From NCBI GenBank assembly GCA_025934635.1, contig JAICWX010000059.1, positions 1 to 36,551 of the forward strand: DNA of 36,551 nucleotides, in the 5' to 3' direction. The notes under the pieces were generated by a model. That model worked only from the letters and a program-made list of their open reading frames with translations. It did not search any database and was not told the DNA's origin. This stretch comes from Streptosporangiaceae bacterium (GTDB lineage: Bacteria; Actinomycetota; Actinomycetes; Streptosporangiales; Streptosporangiaceae). Within the stretch, counting starts at the first letter, position 1, and the number at the start of each line of letters is the position of its first letter. A program made the position numbers and the translations under genes. Shown in pieces: positions 32,559 to 36,551 of the stretch.

Positions 32559-33003
32559 GCGGCGGGCTGGCTCAGGCTGGAACTGCGTGTAGCCGTACCG
32601 GGGCAGCGCGGTGGTGCTCGCGAACGCCTGACCGGCGACGTCGAGCCAGGTCAGGCGCTTGACCCGGAGGGCGGAGCCGACGGAGAAGGCCGCGTACCTC
32701 GATGGTCTCCGGGCCGTCCGGCGTGCTGATCGGGCCGCACACACCCACCTCCGGGACGTCGGCCGTATCCTGCGAGCTGAAGTCGTAGCAGTCGCCCGAT
32801 ACGCTGAACATCAGCGTCATCGACCAGGTCTTCCCGCGGTCCGGCGCTTCGGCCAGGGCCGGCGATGTCCTGCCCGGCGAGTCGCCACGGGTGCCCGCCG
32901 GCGGTGCCGCGAGCGAACACGACGTGCTGGAATTCTCGCGGCCGCTGCTGATGACGTCGGCCGGGCCTGGCTCACCGAAGGGATCGGACATCACCGGTTC
33001 CAC
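32556..33003 (-). pseudogene. Disrupted gene for a protein of unknown function
   Basis: From GTG 33003 (AGGTGGT site) a frame reads MSDPFGEPGPADVISSG and on to DVPEVGVCGPISTPDGPETIE, then loses sense near 32700. A second frame from there reads RYAAFSVGSALRVKRLTWLD and GYTQFQPEPARR to the stop at 32556, which looks like the genuine C-terminus (some actinobacterial secreted or anti-sigma-like proteins end with a similar YGYTQFQP, from memory). Either a one-base shift or an internal deletion explains the break; the missing middle favours deletion. No signal peptide is seen and the function is unknown. Confidence 0.55.
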
Positions 33004-33075
33004 ACCACCTGAGAGAACCGTAACCCAGCTGGCATGACACCATGATCTACGAGCACCGGAGACCGTGAGGCGGCC

Positions 33076-33573
33076 ATGAGCGACGAACGCGAGAATCTCA
33101 CCTGGCAGCGGTTCGGCGAGGCATCCCGCGAGCTGGCCAAGGCTATCGCCGCGGACGGCTTCGAGCCCGACCTGATCCTGTCGATCGCCCGCGGCGGCCT
33201 GTTCCTGGCCGGCTCCCTCGGCTACGCCCTCTCGGTCAAGAACCTGTACGTGATGAACGTCGAGTTCTACGACGGAGTCGGCACCACGCTCGACATGCCG
33301 GTCATGCTGCCGCCGGTGCCGAGCGCGGTGGACTTCTCGGCCAAGAAGGTCCTCATCGCCGACGACGTCGCGGACACCGGCCGGACCATCGAGCTCGTCC
33401 ACACCTTCATCAAGGACCAGGTCGACGACGTGCGCTCGGCCGTGATCTACGAGAAGCCGCAGTCCGTGATCAAGTGCGAGTACGTCTGGAAGCGGACCGG
33501 CCGCTGGATCAACTTCCCGTGGAGCTCCGAGGCCCCCGTCGTCGACCGAGCCAACCAGGTCCTTGACGCCTGA
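33076..33573 (+). CDS. Phosphoribosyltransferase (Gpt-like)
   Basis: 165 residues with the PRPP-binding loop VLIADDVADTGRTIELV (92-108) and LILSIARGGLFLAGSLGYAL near 33-52. The short, flexible hood and length suggest a purine-base transferase of the xanthine/guanine type, but the base cannot be read from sequence. A GAGG site lies 6 nt before the ATG. It is followed 49 bp later by the GNAT gene. Confidence 0.88.
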   Translation: MSDERENLTWQRFGEASRELAKAIAADGFEPDLILSIARGGLFLAGSLGYALSVKNLYVMNVEFYDGVGTTLDMPVMLPPVPSAVDFSAKKVLIADDVADTGRTIELVHTFIKDQVDDVRSAVIYEKPQSVIKCEYVWKRTGRWINFPWSSEAPVVDRANQVLDA

Positions 33574-33609
33574 CCCGAAAACCAGTGGCCCCAGGGCCAG
33601 CGTGGTTCG

Positions 33610-33615
33610 TAAGTT
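33610..33615 (+). promoter_or_regulatory. -10 box of the GNAT gene
   Basis: TAAGTT, 7 nt before the ATG at 33623; no Shine-Dalgarno site. Confidence 0.4.
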
Positions 33616-33622
33616 GAGCCAG

Positions 33623-34441
33623 ATGATCGAGTACTCCTGGCGCGGCGACTTCACCAACGCCGAGCTGAACGTCCTGCACGCCGGAGGCTTCGGCCACCAG
33701 GTCCTGGACGACGACTGGCAGGCCCAGGTCACCCGGCACAGCCTGGGCTGGGCCTGCGCCCGGGACGACCAGGGCCTCGCCGGCTTCGTCAACGTCCCGT
33801 GGGACGGGGGCGTCCACGCCTTCATCCTCGACACCCTGGTCACCGAACGCGCCCGGCACCACGGCGTCGGCACCCGGCTGGTCGCCATCGCCGCCGGCGA
33901 AGCGAAAAAGGCGGGCTGCGAGTGGCTGCACGTCGACTTCGAGGACCACCTCCGCCCGTTCTACTTCGGCACCTGCGGCTTCACCCCCACCAACGCCGGC
34001 CTCATCGCCCTGGTCTGGCCCGGATCCTTACCGGGGACCGCGCGCCTCCAGGGCCAGCAGCGCGACGTGCAGGGACGTCCGCGACTCGGCCGACCCGAGA
34101 TCGGCGCCGAGGATACGCTCGATCCGCCGCAGCCGCTCGTAGAAGGTCGGCCGGGCCAGGTGCGCCTGCTTGGCCGCCTCCGCCTTGTTGCCGCCGGCCG
34201 CGAGGTAGGCGGCGAGCACGCTGAGCAGCGAGGTATCCGGCTCGGCGGCCAGCAGCGGGCCGAGTTCGCGCTCCACGAACGTCTGCACCCGCGGGTCGTC
34301 CCTGAGCAGGTGCAGCAGCCCCCGCAACCGCAGGTCAGCCAGCCGGTAGAACGGCGGCCGCCCCGGGGCAGGCCCGGCCGGGCTCCAGCCGTCCGGCCGC
34401 TCCGCCGCCACGTCGGCGACCTGGCTGGCCTCGAGAAATGA
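33623..34441 (+). CDS. GNAT N-acetyltransferase whose frame runs on antisense to pucR-type gene
   Basis: Residues 1-132 are a normal GNAT domain, MIEYSWRGDFTNAELNVLHA through ERARHHGVGTRLVAIA (acetyl-CoA loop R/Q-x-x-G-x-G/A type) to the final strand FYFGTCGFTPTNAGLIALVW. Relatives end about there. Here no stop occurs and the frame continues about 138 more codons, 414 bp of which are the antisense of the PucR gene (34028-34441), giving Gln/Arg/Pro-rich sequence without family resemblance. Either the stop was lost or the 3' gap was deleted. The 272-residue product is therefore a domain with a junk-like tail. Confidence 0.75.
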   Translation: MIEYSWRGDFTNAELNVLHAGGFGHQVLDDDWQAQVTRHSLGWACARDDQGLAGFVNVPWDGGVHAFILDTLVTERARHHGVGTRLVAIAAGEAKKAGCEWLHVDFEDHLRPFYFGTCGFTPTNAGLIALVWPGSLPGTARLQGQQRDVQGRPRLGRPEIGAEDTLDPPQPLVEGRPGQVRLLGRLRLVAAGREVGGEHAEQRGIRLGGQQRAEFALHERLHPRVVPEQVQQPPQPQVSQPVERRPPRGRPGRAPAVRPLRRHVGDLAGLEK

Positions 34442-35665
34442 GCGGCGGACGTCCCTGATCGAGCCGGTCGCCGTGCCGACCCCGATGATCAGCCCGTCCC
34501 AGTCCGAGCCGAGCCGCGCGGCCAGGCTGGCCAGCACGCGATCGGCGTCGGCCCGCGGGCTGAGTGAGAGCATCGCCCCCGCGCGGGCGTCGTCCAGCGT
34601 CCCGACCAGGGACGGGATCCGCTCGGCGCGGCAGGCGGCGGCGGCCGCGTCGGCGACGTCGAGCACCCGGGCATGGGCCGAGACGCCGAGCGCCGCGGAG
34701 ACTCCGGCCGGATCGCGCAGCCGCAGCACCATGGCGATGAGCTGGCGGCCGTCCACCGGGACGCCGAGCGCCCGGGCTCGCACCGCGGCCTCGGCCGGGT
34801 CGGCCAGGGCCTGGCTGATGATGCCGGTGATGAGGGTCCGGTGGGCCTGCCGGTCCAGGCTCTCGGCGTGCCGGGTGAGCAGGCGGCCGAGGGCCAGCGT
34901 GGTGGCGGCCCGCTCGATCAGCACGGTGTCGGCGTCGCGCGGCGGCCGGTCGCAGGCCAGGATCACCCGGCCCCAGTCCTCGCCCCGCGCGCCGACCGGC
35001 GTGTACAGCCAGCCCGAGACCTCGTCGTAGGCCGTCCGCCCGGCCGCGGGCAGCGCCCGGCTGCGCCGCGCGAACCCCGCGAGCAGCCGGGCGGGGTCGG
35101 CCCGGCCGGGCTCGCACGCCAGCACCCGGTGCGACAGGTCGGCCAGGATCACCGGCTGCCCGGCCAGGATGGCGGCCTGCCGGACGATCTCGTCGGGGGT
35201 GGCGCCGGCCACCGACAGCTCGGTGAAGACCTCGTGCATCCGCTCGGAGGCGCGCAGCTCCTCGAGCTGCGCGTCGATGATCCGGGCGTGCACCGCCTCG
35301 GTGATCTCGACGAACGCTACCTCGTGCTCGAAGGCGATCAGCGTCAGTCCGCTGTCCGCCGCGCTGCCCACCAGGGCGGCCGGCAGCGTCCCGACGTACC
35401 GGCGGCCGAGCTCCACCGCCAGCGCGCTCACCCCCGCGGCGGCGAGCTCGGCCGCGTACCGGGCCAGCAGGACCGGCTCGGCCGGCAGCGCGACCCCGGT
35501 GGTCAGCACCAGCTCGCCGCCGCGCAGCAGGTGGGCCGCGTCCGCCAGCTCGAGCACGTGCACCCAGCGGACCTGGGCGTCCAGGCCGTCCGGGCCCGTC
35601 ACCACCCGCGGGCTGCCCCGGCGGATCACGTCCAGGCCGAGCAGGTCCGCGACGGTGGGAAGCAT
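34028..35665 (-). CDS. PucR-family transcriptional regulator
   Basis: 545 residues. The N-terminal PucR domain (PTVADLLGLDVIRRGSPRVV, then WVHVLELADAAHLLRGGELV) is followed by a GGDEF-related middle and the C-terminal HTH_30 (LLSVLAAYLAAGGNKAEAAK then QAHLARPTFYERLRRIE). Family members control use of purines, GABA and amino acids. The ATG at 35665 has TACTCT (35673-35678) 7 nt upstream. It is divergent from the class III aminotransferase at the right edge, which it probably regulates. Its 3' end overlaps the run-on GNAT frame by 414 bp. Confidence 0.9.
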   Translation of the reverse strand: MLPTVADLLGLDVIRRGSPRVVTGPDGLDAQVRWVHVLELADAAHLLRGGELVLTTGVALPAEPVLLARYAAELAAAGVSALAVELGRRYVGTLPAALVGSAADSGLTLIAFEHEVAFVEITEAVHARIIDAQLEELRASERMHEVFTELSVAGATPDEIVRQAAILAGQPVILADLSHRVLACEPGRADPARLLAGFARRSRALPAAGRTAYDEVSGWLYTPVGARGEDWGRVILACDRPPRDADTVLIERAATTLALGRLLTRHAESLDRQAHRTLITGIISQALADPAEAAVRARALGVPVDGRQLIAMVLRLRDPAGVSAALGVSAHARVLDVADAAAAACRAERIPSLVGTLDDARAGAMLSLSPRADADRVLASLAARLGSDWDGLIIGVGTATGSIRDVRRSFLEASQVADVAAERPDGWSPAGPAPGRPPFYRLADLRLRGLLHLLRDDPRVQTFVERELGPLLAAEPDTSLLSVLAAYLAAGGNKAEAAKQAHLARPTFYERLRRIERILGADLGSAESRTSLHVALLALEARGPR

Positions 35666-35672
35666 AAGACAA

Positions 35673-35678
35673 AGAGTA
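35673..35678 (-). promoter_or_regulatory. -10 box of the PucR-type gene
   Basis: TACTCT, 7 nt before the ATG at 35665; leaderless arrangement. Confidence 0.42.
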
Positions 35679-35748
35679 AGTCCCGAACGAGGAATGCTTA
35701 CACGTTGTCGGTTCACATCAAGCCCCGCGACCAGGAAGACTAGGGACC

Positions 35749-36551
35749 ATGTCTGAGTCTGAGCTTCTCGCCCGCCATCGCGCGGTCATCCCGAACTGGG
35801 TCGGCGTCTACTACGACCAGCCGATCGAGATCGTCAGCGGCAAGGGCTGCCGGGTCACCGACGCCCAGGGCCGCGGCTACCTCGACTTCTTCGCCGGCAT
35901 CCTCACCAACATGCTCGGCTACGACGTGCCCGAAGTGCGCGACGCGGTCGAGCGGCAGATCGCCAGCGGCGTCGTCCACACCTCGACGTTGTACCTGCTC
36001 CGCGGCCAGGTCGAGCTGGCCGAGAAGATCGCCCGGCTGTCCGGCATCGAGAACGCCAAGGTCTTCTTCACCAACTCGGGCACCGAGGCCAACGAGACCG
36101 CGCTGCTGGCCGCGCTGACCGCCCGCGGCGCCAACCAGGTCCTCGCCATGCGCGGCAGTTATCACGGCCGCTCGTTCGGCGCCGTCTCGGTGACCGGCAA
36201 CGCCGCCTGGAAGATGTCGGGCCTCAGCCCGTTCGGCACCCACTACCTGCACGGCGCGGACCGGCACCTGGCCGCCTACGCCGGGCTGTCCGACGCCGAC
36301 TACATCAAGGCCTGCACCGACGACCTGCGGGCGCTGCTGTCCGGCGGCGTCCACCCCGGCGACGTCGGCTGCCTGCTGGCCGAGCCGGTGCAGGGCGTGG
36401 GCGGCTTCACCATGCCGCCGGACGGCCTGCTCGCGGCGTACAAGGAGGTCCTGGACGAGCACGGCATCCTGCTGATCTCGGATGAGGTGCAGACCGGCTG
36501 GGGCCGGACCGGCGAGCACTTCTGGGGCATCTCCGCGCACGGCATCACCCC
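35749..36551 (+). CDS. Class III aminotransferase, cut by the right edge
   Basis: 267 codons of a PLP-dependent aspartate-aminotransferase-fold class III enzyme: VTDAQGRGYLDFFAGILTNM at the N-terminus, VFFTNSGTEANETALLAALT (cofactor phosphate region), EPVQGVGGFTMPP, and LLISDEVQTGWGRTG with the PLP-contacting Asp. The catalytic Lys lies beyond the window. AGGGA precedes the ATG by 3 nt. It resembles the alanine-glyoxylate/GABA-type branch and is distinct from the copy at 17843. The divergent PucR gene suggests induction by an amine, GABA or ureide. Confidence 0.9.
   Translation, partial: MSESELLARHRAVIPNWVGVYYDQPIEIVSGKGCRVTDAQGRGYLDFFAGILTNMLGYDVPEVRDAVERQIASGVVHTSTLYLLRGQVELAEKIARLSGIENAKVFFTNSGTEANETALLAALTARGANQVLAMRGSYHGRSFGAVSVTGNAAWKMSGLSPFGTHYLHGADRHLAAYAGLSDADYIKACTDDLRALLSGGVHPGDVGCLLAEPVQGVGGFTMPPDGLLAAYKEVLDEHGILLISDEVQTGWGRTGEHFWGISAHGIT

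Overview
The window is very GC-rich, with strong G/C at third codon positions, frequent GTG/TTG starts, many start codons preceded by a TANNNT box instead of a ribosome binding site, and F420/FMN oxidoreductase families. Together with a coproporphyrin-type haem gene pair this points to a soil actinomycete (Streptosporangiales/Streptomyces-like). I cannot name genus or species. No rRNA, tRNA or CRISPR array was seen.

Left part (1-2200): an 18-bp tandem repeat at the edge, then a complete ISKra4-type insertion sequence (226-1843) with 24-bp inverted ends and a 9-bp target duplication. It sits inside one unit of an unusual repeat family built from pairs of CATNNATG palindromes 11 bp apart, which lies upstream of a haem gene. 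2201-4908 holds a haem pair (hemG/cgoX-type oxidase, chdC/hemQ) followed by the ribosome-rescue hydrolase arfB. 4918-8434: a cupin protein and a divergent 1004-residue LuxR/LAL regulator. 8439-10536: an ABC-2 exporter (ATPase, permease) with a small XRE regulator, all on the minus strand. 10698-17436: tightly packed, often overlapping single genes (two luciferase-like oxidoreductases, a PPOX-fold protein, a GH5 glycosidase without signal peptide, a DUF2332 protein, a two-helix membrane protein, an MmcQ/YjbR protein, a DAO-type flavoprotein).

Middle part (17470-25930): a wrecked phosphatase gene; an amine-catabolism block (class III aminotransferase + Lrp regulator, divergent from a gamma-aminobutyraldehyde-type dehydrogenase) that meets a nitrilase homologue whose catalytic Cys is Ala; an SRPBCC protein; and a minus-strand unit of an EamA/DMT transporter and a deletion-damaged MFS gene, preceded by a ykkC-class (guanidine-I/ppGpp/PRPP superfamily) riboswitch with a visible Shine-Dalgarno-sequestering hairpin. 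An AlkA-like glycosylase follows.

Right part (26018-36551): a GntR/FCD regulator heads an operon of DHDPS-family dehydratase/aldolase, IlvD/Edd dehydratase and alpha-ketoglutarate-semialdehyde-type dehydrogenase, which reads as a non-phosphorylating (Weimberg-type) sugar-acid pathway delivering 2-oxoglutarate. Then come a PPOX protein, a DinB-like protein, a peptidase E homologue that has lost the catalytic-His segment, a frameshifted gene, a phosphoribosyltransferase, a GNAT gene that reads 414 bp into the antisense of a PucR regulator, and at the edge a partial class III aminotransferase.

The strongest unusual signals are the ykkC-class leader on a DMT transporter, the helically phased CATNNATG array broken by the IS, the Cys-less nitrilase, the set of genes with internal deletions, and the recurring TANNNT-N6/7-ATG leaderless starts.
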